Shown: positions 17,004 through 25,576 of the stretch, piece by piece | How the letters are laid out: every line of letters starts with the position of its first letter | How positions within the stretch are numbered: the stretch's first letter is position 1 | Source of the DNA: Actinacidiphila yanglinensis | GTDB taxonomy: Bacteria > Actinomycetota > Actinomycetes > Streptomycetales > Streptomycetaceae | Assembly (NCBI RefSeq): GCF_900107965.1 | Contig: NZ_FNVU01000008.1 | Span: 124,001-188,000 of the forward strand | DNA: 64,000 bases | Direction of reading: 5' to 3' | Program-made: the position numbers and the translations under genes | Notes under the pieces: generated by a model | Told to the model about the DNA's origin: nothing | What the model saw: only the letters and a program-made list of their open reading frames with translations | The model's database searches: none

Positions 17004-18332
17004 ATGAGAAGCCTCGCGTTGAAAAGCGTCGCGGCGCACGCGGACCTGCAGGTGGCCACGATGGTCGCGGGCATCGCCATCGTCCTGCTGACCGGGATCC
17101 TGCTCGGCTGGCTCGTCCGGCGGGTACGCCAGCCCGCGGTGATCGGCGAGATCCTCGCCGGTATCGCCCTCGGGCCCAGCCTGCTCGGCTTACTTCCGGG
17201 CGACCTGCCCCACAAGCTCTTCCCGGCCGACGTGCGCCCGCTGCTCTCCGCGGTCTCGCAGGTCGGCCTGCTGCTGTTCATGTTCATGGTGGGCTGGGAG
17301 TTCGAGAAGCGGATCATCCGTCCGCACCGGGGCATGGCGGCCGCGGTCTCGCTGAGCTCGGTCGCGCTGGCCTTCGGCCTGGGCGTCGCCGTCTCCACGC
17401 TGCTGTACCCGCACCACGACACCGTGGCGGGCCACCACATCTCGTTCCTGACGTTCTCCATGTTCATGGGTGCGGCGATGTCCGTGACGGCGTTCCCGGT
17501 GCTCGCGCGCATCCTCACCGACAACCGGCTCACCCACACGCGGGTCGGCACCCTGGCACTGGCGAGCGCCGCCGTGGACGACGTCCTGGCCTGGTGCATG
17601 CTGGCGTACGTCTCCGCGCTGGTCAGCTCCCGGGGCCCGAAGGACCTGCTCCAGGTGCTGGGCCTGAGCGCCGTGTACGTGGTGGCGATGTTCTTCCTGG
17701 TGCGCCCGGCCCTGGCCCGGCTGGTCGCCCATCTCGCCGGGCGCCAGCAGTGGCGGTACCTCGTGGTGACGCTCGCCGCCGGTACCTTCCTGTCGGGCTA
17801 CCTGACCACCTGGATCGGCATCCACAGCATCTTCGGCGCCTTCCTGTTCGGCTTCATCATGCCGCGCGAGCCCGCGGCCCAGCTCGCCGAGCACCTGCGC
17901 AAGCCGCTGGACCACGTCAGCCTGGTGCTGCTGCCGGTGTTCTTCATCGTCACCGGCCTGGGCGTCGACATCAACGGCCTGCACCCCCGCCAGTACCTGG
18001 AGCTGGCCGCCATCCTGGCGGTCGCCTGCGGAGGCAAGCTGCTGGGGGCGATGGTGCCGGCCCGGCTGTCCGGCCTGCCCTGGCGGGAGTCCTGGACGCT
18101 GGGCCTGCTGATGAACACGCGTGGCCTGACCGAGCTGATCATCCTCAACGCGGCGGTGCAACTCGGCGTCCTGGACAGCCAGATGTTCACCATGATGGTG
18201 ATCATGGCGCTGGTCACCACGGCGCTGGCCGGGCCACTGCTCCCCCGCGGCGAGGTCCTGGCGAGCTCCACCGTCGACCTCCGGGTGGACCGGACCGCCG
18301 CCCCGGTCTCGGGGGCGAGATCAGGTTCCTGA
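17004..18332 (+). CDS. CPA2-family cation/proton antiporter (Kef/NapA type)
   Basis: A 442-aa integral membrane protein of the Na_H_Exchanger family. About twelve hydrophobic segments are visible. The family hallmark GEILAGIALGPSLLG is near residues 50-65, followed by AAMSVTAFPVLARIL and the discontinuous-helix region ASAAVDDVLAW with its conserved Asp pair. There is no C-terminal TrkA-N or cytoplasmic domain, so it is of the short type. It exchanges Na+ or K+ for protons across the membrane. ATG 17004 starts just before the first membrane helix; the open frame upstream is low-complexity and unlike the family. Confidence 0.9.
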   Translation: MRSLALKSVAAHADLQVATMVAGIAIVLLTGILLGWLVRRVRQPAVIGEILAGIALGPSLLGLLPGDLPHKLFPADVRPLLSAVSQVGLLLFMFMVGWEFEKRIIRPHRGMAAAVSLSSVALAFGLGVAVSTLLYPHHDTVAGHHISFLTFSMFMGAAMSVTAFPVLARILTDNRLTHTRVGTLALASAAVDDVLAWCMLAYVSALVSSRGPKDLLQVLGLSAVYVVAMFFLVRPALARLVAHLAGRQQWRYLVVTLAAGTFLSGYLTTWIGIHSIFGAFLFGFIMPREPAAQLAEHLRKPLDHVSLVLLPVFFIVTGLGVDINGLHPRQYLELAAILAVACGGKLLGAMVPARLSGLPWRESWTLGLLMNTRGLTELIILNAAVQLGVLDSQMFTMMVIMALVTTALAGPLLPRGEVLASSTVDLRVDRTAAPVSGARSGS

Positions 18333-18405
18333 CCGGTCCCGGTCGGTGCCGAGCCGGCCGAGGTTCCCGAGCCGGTCGCGGTTCCCGCGCCCCCGTCGGC
18401 GCCCG

Positions 18406-18681
18406 TCAGCCCTTGCAGGTGGGGTCGGCGAGCACGACGGGGGCGGCGTCGCGCGTGGTGACGAACGCCCGGAAACCGGGCGCGCCCGCCACGCACTTGG
18501 TGGCGATGTTGGCGAACTGGTCGGGGAAGTTGGTCACGTTGGCGGGGGTGTCGTCGCCTCGGTGGTTGGCCACGGGTGAATCCCCCGTGCCGCGCTTGTC
18601 GCTGGAGCAGCCCGCCAGCGCGGGGAGCGCGATGAGCGCCAGCAGTGCCGCGGCCAGGTATCTCGTCACGCGTCGCTTCAT
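18406..18681 (-). CDS. Small secreted lipoprotein
   Basis: A 91-aa protein with a basic N-terminus, a hydrophobic stretch and a lipobox (LAGC near residue 24), so it is expected to be lipid-anchored outside the membrane. The mature part is about 65 residues with two more Cys and no family I recognise. The ATG has GAGGACGGG just upstream. It is convergent with the antiporter gene. Confidence 0.7.
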   Translation of the reverse strand: MKRRVTRYLAAALLALIALPALAGCSSDKRGTGDSPVANHRGDDTPANVTNFPDQFANIATKCVAGAPGFRAFVTTRDAAPVVLADPTCKG

Positions 18682-19075
18682 CCCGTCCTCGCATCCGGTC
18701 CGTTGGTGGTGGGTGCAAGCAACGACACCCGCGCAGGTGCGCGCGGTTCCCGAGGTCGCCACGGCGGCTCGCGCCGACCCCTCGCCGAACCCGGACCCGT
18801 GACCTCTCCCGCGCCCGAACCCGTGGCCCGGCCCGCGCCCGAACAGCGTTGCCGCCAGGGCGGGTTGACGAGGCGATTTCTCTCGCACACCTTTCCCGCA
18901 GCACGGGACCGCAAGTGAAGTTGGCGTGTACTCTACAAGCGTTTTTTCCTTCGGATCTTCACGTGGGAGTCGTCATCACCGACCTACGCCCTTCCCATGC
19001 CCTACGGGCCCGCACCCCGGTGGCGGCGGCCACCGGGACCGTCGCGGGAACCCACCCGGACGAAAGCAGGGTTCA
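18682..19075. other. Intergenic region between lipoprotein and peptidase genes
   Basis: About 390 bp with both divergent promoters. It contains a locally repetitive CCCGCGCCCGAACC pattern near 18810-18845 and an AT-richer patch around 18910-18960 (AAGCGTTTTTTCCTT), a plausible promoter zone for the secreted peptidase. No operator was identified. Confidence 0.45.
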
Positions 19076-21748
19076 GTGAACCGAACTCGACTGGCAACTC
19101 TGGCAACGGCGTTCACCGCGGGCATATCGCTCGCCTTCATGGGGACCGGCGGCGCCTCCGCCGCGCCGGTCACGTCCGCTCCCCTGGCCCCCGCGGTGTA
19201 CGGGGCCGACGCGGGCGGCGCGGTCATCGTGGTCCTGGCCGACCAGCACACCGGCCTCGCCCTCAAGGCCCAGGGCACCGCCCGCACATCGGCCACCCGT
19301 TCCGACCAGCGCTCGATCGTCTCCGCCATCAAGGCGGGCGGCGGCACCGACATCCGGCAGCTCGTCAGCGTCAACGCCGTCGCGGCGCACCTGTCCGCCG
19401 CGGAGGTCGAGCGGCTGCGCGCCGACCCGGCGGTGGCGAAGATCCTCCCGGACGCGACGATCACCGTCGATCCCGCGTCGAGCGTGCCGAAGGCGAAGCC
19501 GGCCAAGCTGAACCCGGCGCTGTGCCCGGCCGATCCGGCCAAGCCGTTCACCGAGCCCGAGGCGCTGTCCGACGTGCGCGCGTCCTCCGACGACCCGAAG
19601 GCCGGCGCCGAGGGCAACGACATCGCCACCGGCCAGGGCGTGATCGTCGCCAACGAGGGCATCAACGACCTCGCGGGCAACCCGAACTTCATCCGCAAGG
19701 ACGGCACGCCGGTCGTGCTGGACGCCCCCGACCCGACCGCCGACGACAGCGACGGCGAGTTCTACGGTGACGCCTCGTCGATCGCCGGCCAGGGCACCGT
19801 CGTCTACGACTACTCCAAGGAACTGCCGTACTCCGGGCTGCCGTCGGGCTGCACCTTCACCATCAAGGGTGTCGCGCCGGACGCCTCGCTCGTCGACAGC
19901 TCGGTGATCGACACCCCGCCCAGCGGTACCGGTGGCGCCGTCACGCAGTCCGAGTCCGAGGTCGTCGCCGGTATCGACAACGCTGTCGTGACCGAGCACG
20001 CCGACATCATCTCCGAGTCCTACGGCTTCACCCCGCAGCCGGGCCGGTACGCCGTCTTCTACGCGGCGAACGACGCGGCGATCGCGGCGGGCGTGACCGT
20101 GGTGGTGTCCTCCGGTGACAGCGGCGACTCCGGCACCGTGTCCTCGCCGGCCACCGACCCGCTGGCCATCGCCGTCGGCGCGACCAACACGCTGCGGCTG
20201 AGCGCCCAGGCGACCGGCTACACCCGCTGGACCAACGACGACATCACCCCGCTGTCGTCGGGCGGCACCGCGCCGAACAACCGCGTCGTGGACCTGGTCG
20301 CCCCGGGATACGGCGGTGAGGCGGCCTGCAACCCCAACGGCAGCGACTGCCCGGAGAACACGCAGACCGAGGCGTTCGGCGGCACCAGCCAGTCGTGCCC
20401 GCTCGTCGCCGGCGCCGCCGCCGACGTGATCCAGGCCTACGCCGACTCCCACGCCGGGGCCAAGCCGACCCCCGCCCTGGTCAAGGAGATCCTGACCAGC
20501 ACGGCGACCGACGTCGGCGCGCCCGCCGACCAGCAGGGCTCCGGTCTGCTGAACGTCGCCGCCGCGGTCAGGGCCGCCCAGCAGGAGCCCGGCACGACCG
20601 TGTCCACTCACGGCAAGGGCGCGCCGGCCGACGCCGCCGACCTGCTCGTCACCTCGCCGACGCAGCTCGACGTCACCGCCCCGGCGGGCACGAGCACCCA
20701 GGCCGTCACGCTGTTCAACACCAGCCGCAAGGACACCGAGGTCAGCGCCGACTACCGGTCGCTGGGGCGGACCACGCAGATCGGCCGGACCGTCACCGAA
20801 CCGGTCAGCGCGCCGGACCCGAGCCTGCCGGTGCCCGCCGAGGGGGCCACGGCCGCCGCGCCCGTCACGTTCGACGTGCCCAAGGGACTGGACCGGCTCA
20901 ACGCCGACCTGCGCATCCCGGACCCGGCGAACTCCACCATCCTGTCCTTCACCCTGATCGACCCCAAGGGCAGCCTCACCCAGATCTCCTACGACTACGG
21001 CACGCCGCCCACCAGGGCGGGGCGCCTCGGCACGGTGTCCGACATCCAGCACGTCGAGGTCACCGCGCCGGTGGCGGGCCGCTGGACCGCGCGGGTGCTG
21101 TGGGCGAACGGCCGCGCCCACCTCCAGGAGCCGCCGAACGTCCCCGGCACCTACACCGGCGACGTCTCCTTCCGCGTCACGGGCCAGCACTACGTGACCG
21201 CCCCGGCGGTGCACCAGGTGCGGATCAAGGCCCACTCCAGTGCCACCGTGCCGCTGCGGGTGTCCATGCCCGCGGCGCCCGGCGACCACCCGGAGTCCGT
21301 CCAGTTCGTCGCGGGCAACGGCGCCCGCACGTCCGTGCCGGTCGCCCGCAGGACGCTCATCCCCTCGCGGGGAGGCGCGTTCGACACCACGATCACCAGC
21401 AGCGTCGGGCGGCAGGTCGGCCAGATCAGCACCTACGGCCTGGACGTGCCCGCGGGCAAGCAGTCGCTGAACGTCGCCTTCACGACGCCCGACGCCAGTG
21501 CCGACAACCCGATGACGTTCTGGCTGATCGGCCCGGACGGCACGGTCGTGCAGAAGGTGGCGGCAGCGCCGGTCACCGACGCGTCGGGCCGCACGACCGC
21601 CGCGGCGAACCTGGTCGCGACCGCTCCGGCCGCGGGCCGCTGGGAGATCGACGTGGAGCTCAACCTGACGACCAGCGGGAAGGAGTTCACGCAGCTGGTG
21701 CACGGCGTGGCCGGCTACGACCAGCCGGCTGCGGCCACGGCCGGCTGA
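19076..21748 (+). CDS. Secreted subtilase-fold serine peptidase with sedolisin-like active-site residues
   Basis: An 890-aa exported protein with a signal peptide ending near GGASA-AP, a short prodomain (to about residue 130), a subtilase-type catalytic domain (about 180-500) and a long C-terminal beta-rich region. The Ser is present as GGTSQSCP (Ser438), and the core keeps subtilase landmarks (GVAPDASLVD, AVGATNT, QGSGLLNV). But the usual Asp site reads VANEGIND (Asn193, Glu194), the HGTH site reads EFYGDASS (Glu228, Asp232), and the oxyanion Asn is Asp348 in SSGDSG. A Glu-xxx-Asp plus SGD plus GTS set is typical of sedolisins (S53), which work in acid. The GTG start has weak GAAAGCAGGG upstream. 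The alternative is a catalytically dead S8 homologue. Confidence 0.85.
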   Translation: MNRTRLATLATAFTAGISLAFMGTGGASAAPVTSAPLAPAVYGADAGGAVIVVLADQHTGLALKAQGTARTSATRSDQRSIVSAIKAGGGTDIRQLVSVNAVAAHLSAAEVERLRADPAVAKILPDATITVDPASSVPKAKPAKLNPALCPADPAKPFTEPEALSDVRASSDDPKAGAEGNDIATGQGVIVANEGINDLAGNPNFIRKDGTPVVLDAPDPTADDSDGEFYGDASSIAGQGTVVYDYSKELPYSGLPSGCTFTIKGVAPDASLVDSSVIDTPPSGTGGAVTQSESEVVAGIDNAVVTEHADIISESYGFTPQPGRYAVFYAANDAAIAAGVTVVVSSGDSGDSGTVSSPATDPLAIAVGATNTLRLSAQATGYTRWTNDDITPLSSGGTAPNNRVVDLVAPGYGGEAACNPNGSDCPENTQTEAFGGTSQSCPLVAGAAADVIQAYADSHAGAKPTPALVKEILTSTATDVGAPADQQGSGLLNVAAAVRAAQQEPGTTVSTHGKGAPADAADLLVTSPTQLDVTAPAGTSTQAVTLFNTSRKDTEVSADYRSLGRTTQIGRTVTEPVSAPDPSLPVPAEGATAAAPVTFDVPKGLDRLNADLRIPDPANSTILSFTLIDPKGSLTQISYDYGTPPTRAGRLGTVSDIQHVEVTAPVAGRWTARVLWANGRAHLQEPPNVPGTYTGDVSFRVTGQHYVTAPAVHQVRIKAHSSATVPLRVSMPAAPGDHPESVQFVAGNGARTSVPVARRTLIPSRGGAFDTTITSSVGRQVGQISTYGLDVPAGKQSLNVAFTTPDASADNPMTFWLIGPDGTVVQKVAAAPVTDASGRTTAAANLVATAPAAGRWEIDVELNLTTSGKEFTQLVHGVAGYDQPAAATAG

Positions 21749-21768
21749 CCGCCGGCACGATACAAAAC

Positions 21769-21806
21769 GCCGGTGTCCGGGAGGCAGGGTTCTCCCGGAC
21801 ACCGGC
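21769..21806. terminator. Strong hairpin terminator, probably bidirectional
   Basis: GCCGGTGTCCGGGAG (21769-21783) pairs perfectly with CTCCCGGACACCGGC (21792-21806), a 15-bp stem with an 8-nt loop. It lies between the convergent ends of the peptidase gene (21748) and the dioxygenase gene (21847), and an A-run precedes the stem, which becomes a T-run when read leftward. Confidence 0.88.
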
Positions 21807-21846
21807 GCCGGTGCGTGGTCCGGGGCCGCCCGCCCCCGGACCACGG

Positions 21847-22614
21847 TCAGGCCGGCGACGGCCCCGCGGAGCTGAAGGCGTAGTGCCGCGCCGGGTCGAA
21901 CTCGGGCCAGGGCTGGTAGGTGTTCACGCCGGGTTCGCCGCGCAGGTGGAACGCGCTGGGATAGGGCTGCTCGTCGGCGGTGATGCGGGTCGAGGTCGGG
22001 ATGTAGCGGATGGTCAGGCCACAGCGCCGGCGCGCTGAGGTGTTGGCGTTGCTGCCGTGCACGATGTTCGGATGGTGCACTTCGACGTCGCCCGGCGCCA
22101 GCACCATGTCGACGGCCGCCGACTCGTCGACGTCGACCGCGATCTCCTCGCCGAGCACGTTGTCCACCGCGGTGTTCTCGCGCATCGCCGCGATGCCGCC
22201 GCGATGGCTGCCGGGGACCAGTCGCACGCAGCCGTTCTCCGGGGTCGAGTGGTCGACCGCCAGCCACAAGGTGACCACCCGCATGGGTTCCAACGGCCAG
22301 AACGCCGCGTCCTGGTGCCACAGCACGGGCTGCCCCGAGTACGGCGGCTTGCTGATGTAGTGGGAAGCGAACAGGGCGATGTCCGGGCCGACGAAGGTCT
22401 CGGCGATGTCCAGCAGCCGGTCGTCCGAGATCAGCCGCAGCCAGAACGGGTCGTCGCGCAGGAGTGTGTGGCCCAGTTGTTCGGGCCGCAGGTCCGGGTG
22501 GCGGCGTTGCAGCCACTCGACGTGTCCGGCCGTCTCCCGCATCAGGTCCGGGTCCACGACCTCGCGGAAGACGGCGTAGCCCTCGTGCTCGAAGCGGTCG
22601 AGAAGGTCGGTCAT
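21847..22614 (-). CDS. Phytanoyl-CoA dioxygenase family Fe(II)/2-oxoglutarate oxygenase
   Basis: A 255-aa PhyH-family oxygenase. The iron facial triad is visible: HxD in LWHQDAAFW and the distal His in HPNIVHGSN, with the 2-oxoglutarate Arg region following (RRRCGLTIRY). These enzymes hydroxylate diverse small molecules using O2 and 2-oxoglutarate; the substrate here is unknown. The ATG overlaps the stop of the glycosidase-like gene (ATGA at 22611-22614), placing it as the last gene of the LacI-headed sugar operon, so a sugar, polyol or glycoside is a reasonable guess. Confidence 0.88.
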   Translation of the reverse strand: MTDLLDRFEHEGYAVFREVVDPDLMRETAGHVEWLQRRHPDLRPEQLGHTLLRDDPFWLRLISDDRLLDIAETFVGPDIALFASHYISKPPYSGQPVLWHQDAAFWPLEPMRVVTLWLAVDHSTPENGCVRLVPGSHRGGIAAMRENTAVDNVLGEEIAVDVDESAAVDMVLAPGDVEVHHPNIVHGSNANTSARRRCGLTIRYIPTSTRITADEQPYPSAFHLRGEPGVNTYQPWPEFDPARHYAFSSAGPSPA

Positions 22615-24590
22615 GTCGGCTCTCCCAGGAGGCGAAGCGGAGCGGGCGCCCCGGCGCTGATGACTCGGCCGTCCACCGACACCTCGCAGTGCCCGGCGGA
22701 GCGTCGCACGTCGATCTCGTGGCCGCGGTAGTACAGCCCGCGCAGTTCCAGCCCGCCGGGCAGCCAGTCCGGAGGGTCGAGGTCGAGGGTGCCGTCGACC
22801 CGCGGCCGTAGCCCGGCCATGCCGAGCAGGACCGCCTCGGCGCCGGTCAGCCCGGCGATCACGTTGGCACGCCGGCCGCGGGGCTGTGCGGCGGGGCGGT
22901 CGCAGTAGTGGTCCTGCGGGAAGTACGGGAAGTGTTCTCCCATCCACAGCACCCGTCGCAGCACGTCCCAGGCGGATCGGGGCCTGGCCTGCTCCCACAG
23001 GGTCAGTGCCAGCTGCGGTGCCTCGCCGGTGTAGGCGCCACCGCCGGACCAGTCGACGTCTCCGAGCTCGTAGTGCAGGCGGTCCTCGGCGGAGACGCTG
23101 CTGATGCCGTAGCGGCCGAGGAAGGCGCCGTCGCGCAGGTGCGCCAGCAGCGCCGTGCTCATCGACGGGGTGCAGGCACCGGCCCGCATGGCGTCGAACG
23201 CCTGGACGGAATAGGCGAGTTCGGTGTGGCCGTCGGGGTAGCGGCTGCGGAACCAACCCGCCTCCGGGTCCCACAGCTCCTGCGCCACTGCCTGGCGGAT
23301 GCGCTGGGCCTGGGCCCGCAGCGGGGCCGCCCGCACCGGGGCGTCGTACTCCTCGGCGAGTTCCGCCAGCAGGTCCAGGCTCCAGGCCCGTTCGGCGTTG
23401 GGGCTGGCCACCACGTGCTCCCAGCCCGTGGAGCGCATCTCCAGCAGGTTCTGCTGGCCGCCGTAGTCTCGCAGTTCCCCCACGGCCGGGAAGCGCTGGG
23501 CGAGATGCGCCTCCGTGTCGTGCAGCCGCGCCACCAGGTCCGGGGTGATCCCGTCATGGCAGGCGGCGGCGTGCGCGAGCATCACCAGTGACCAGCCGCT
23601 GTAGGCGTACGCGACGCCGATGCCGCTGCCGTCGGGCGCGATGGCGTAATGGTCCGTCAGGTCGCCCTTGACCATGACTTCCAGGACGTCGGCGGTGCGG
23701 CGGCCGAGGAGCAGGGCGAGGGTGTGCGGGGCGTAACCGCCGGTGTCCCAGGCGTACGCGCACAGGGCGCCGCCGTCGATGCCGGAGGTGGCGGGGAAGG
23801 GAACGGTGGCGAAGGCCGGGTTGTCCCACAGGCAGACCAGGCCGCTGGCGAGCGAGCGCCGGTAGTACGTGTCGAGTCCCGGCACCTCCGTGGTGAGCCG
23901 CGGCACCCGTGCCAGGGCCTCCGCGGTCCGCCGTCCGATCCGGGCGCGGGACTCCCGCGCCCACGCGCCCGGGAATCCCGCCGGATTGCTGCCGTCGAGC
24001 AGCACCGCCAGTTCGAAGACGGCCTCGTCCGCGGGCGCGAGTGCCGTCTCCAGCGGCCCGTGCCGCAGGGCGGGCCGCTGGTGCGCGGCCGCCTCGGGCT
24101 CCGGCGGCATCCAGCCCCAGTCGGTCAGCGGTAGCTCGCCGACCGGACCGGTTGCCAGCTCGGGCAGCAGGCGCAGCGTCAGATCCCGTTGGGAACGGTT
24201 GCGCACGGCGACCCGCAGCACGTACCCGGGGTGTCCGTGCAGCGGTGTCAGCTCCGAGGTGACCAGCAGTGACGTCAGCTGTCCGTCGTGCCGGCGATGG
24301 TAGGTGCCGCGCCGCTCGATCCCGTCCAGCCGCCAGGTGCCGCCGGCGGGCAGCAGCTCGGTGACTTGCATGCCGCGGGCGCCGGTGTCGCTGACGCGGA
24401 GGCCGTCGGCCTCCAGCACGACGGCCAGCCGGGCCCGGGGCGCGGCATGGGGCGGGGCGTAGCAGGCACCCACCCCGCAGACGGTGCCCGGGATCGCGGC
24501 CACCGTGGACCAGCCGCTCGCGGTCCACAACGACTCGGCGACGCCGCGCCGCGGATCGAAGTCGAAGTCGCCGGTCGCGTACCCCGTCAC
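22611..24590 (-). CDS. Six-hairpin glycosidase-like protein
   Basis: A 659-aa protein with an N-terminal beta-rich part (to about residue 290) and a C-terminal region with the repeated helical-hairpin look of (alpha/alpha)6-barrel glycosidases (GH63/GH37/GH78-like). Recognisable patches are CAYAWDTGGYAPH, GSGIGVAYAYSGWS and FPYFPQDHYCDRP. No signal peptide, so it should act inside the cell on imported oligosaccharide or glycoside. I cannot assign a family or the catalytic acids with certainty. GTG start at 24590 overlaps the upstream oxidoreductase stop (GTGA), and the next gene overlaps its own stop. Confidence 0.75.
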   Translation of the reverse strand: MTGYATGDFDFDPRRGVAESLWTASGWSTVAAIPGTVCGVGACYAPPHAAPRARLAVVLEADGLRVSDTGARGMQVTELLPAGGTWRLDGIERRGTYHRRHDGQLTSLLVTSELTPLHGHPGYVLRVAVRNRSQRDLTLRLLPELATGPVGELPLTDWGWMPPEPEAAAHQRPALRHGPLETALAPADEAVFELAVLLDGSNPAGFPGAWARESRARIGRRTAEALARVPRLTTEVPGLDTYYRRSLASGLVCLWDNPAFATVPFPATSGIDGGALCAYAWDTGGYAPHTLALLLGRRTADVLEVMVKGDLTDHYAIAPDGSGIGVAYAYSGWSLVMLAHAAACHDGITPDLVARLHDTEAHLAQRFPAVGELRDYGGQQNLLEMRSTGWEHVVASPNAERAWSLDLLAELAEEYDAPVRAAPLRAQAQRIRQAVAQELWDPEAGWFRSRYPDGHTELAYSVQAFDAMRAGACTPSMSTALLAHLRDGAFLGRYGISSVSAEDRLHYELGDVDWSGGGAYTGEAPQLALTLWEQARPRSAWDVLRRVLWMGEHFPYFPQDHYCDRPAAQPRGRRANVIAGLTGAEAVLLGMAGLRPRVDGTLDLDPPDWLPGGLELRGLYYRGHEIDVRRSAGHCEVSVDGRVISAGAPAPLRLLGEPT

Positions 24591-25576
24591 AGACCGATCT
24601 CCCGTTGCTCCTGCGCCGACCGGTAGGCCGCGAGAATCACCTTGAGCACGTCCGTGCCCTCCTCGTGGGTGTGCACCGGCCGCGCGCGGTCCCGTACCCG
24701 GGCGACGAAGTCGGCGCAGACAGCCGGGACAGAGTCGACGGCGGGGAACTGCTCCCTGGTGGGTTCCTGACCGCGCGGCTTGTGCCACAGCGTGGTGCCG
24801 TCGCTCCACAGGCTGCCGCGCTCGCCGACCACCGAGAACTTCTCGGTGAACGGGGCCGCTTCGTAGGCCCAGCTGGTGACCACCTCGCCGACCGCGCCGT
24901 CGGAGAAGCGCACGAGCACCCGGGCGGAGTCCTCGCCTTCCATGAACGCCAGCCGGTGGGTGCTGAGCATCGCGGTCACCGCGGCGGGGCGGGCCGAGGC
25001 CAGGTACAGCAGCAGGTAGGTGGGGTGGTAGCCGGTGTCGATCAGCTCGCCGCCGCCGCTGGTGGCCGCGTGCGCGCGCCAGCCCATGGTGGCGGGGTCG
25101 AAGTCGTTGAAGAAGCTGTCGGTGGTGCGCAGTTCGTAGACCTGCCCCAGCACCCCGGAGTCGATGATCGCGCGGGCACGGGCGACCGCGGGCAGCGTGA
25201 GCTGGTTGTGGGCGCACATCAGGGTGACTCCGGCCGAGGCGACGGCCCCGGCGATCCGGTCGGTGTCCGGAAGCGTCAGGCACAGCGGTTTCTCGCACAG
25301 GATGTGCCTGCCCGCCTCGGCGGCGGCGATGATCGCCTCGGCGTGCAGGTGGTGGGGCAGGCAGATGTCGACGGCGTCGACGTCCGCCTCGTCGAGCATC
25401 CGCCGGTAGGAGGCGAACGCCCGGGCGCCGCCGGCCTGCTCCGCGCGTTCGGCGGCGGTGATCGGGTCGATGTCGGCGACGGCGGTGACGGCGCCCTGGT
25501 CCGGGACGGCCAGGTAGCCGCGCAGATGGGCGCGGGAGATGTTCCCGCAGCCGATGAGGCCGATGGAGAGGGTCAT
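24587..25576 (-). CDS. Gfo/Idh/MocA family oxidoreductase (first of the pair)
   Basis: A 329-aa NAD(P)-dependent sugar or polyol dehydrogenase. Seen: N-terminal Rossmann IGLIGCGNISRAHLRGY, the family EKPLCLTL motif (Lys of EKP is the catalytic/cofactor contact), and a C-terminal alpha/beta domain with DTGYHPTYLL. It likely oxidises a C-OH of a cyclic sugar or inositol taken up by the adjacent ABC system. ATG 25576 overlaps the upstream gene's stop (ATGA). Confidence 0.9.
   Translation of the reverse strand: MTLSIGLIGCGNISRAHLRGYLAVPDQGAVTAVADIDPITAAERAEQAGGARAFASYRRMLDEADVDAVDICLPHHLHAEAIIAAAEAGRHILCEKPLCLTLPDTDRIAGAVASAGVTLMCAHNQLTLPAVARARAIIDSGVLGQVYELRTTDSFFNDFDPATMGWRAHAATSGGGELIDTGYHPTYLLLYLASARPAAVTAMLSTHRLAFMEGEDSARVLVRFSDGAVGEVVTSWAYEAAPFTEKFSVVGERGSLWSDGTTLWHKPRGQEPTREQFPAVDSVPAVCADFVARVRDRARPVHTHEEGTDVLKVILAAYRSAQEQREIGL

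Noticed and set aside
19073..22516. A 1147-codon leftward open frame opposite the secreted peptidase
   Set aside because: Its product is a low-complexity Arg/Gly/His-rich sequence mirroring the peptidase codons; the peptidase on the other strand has a signal peptide and catalytic motifs.
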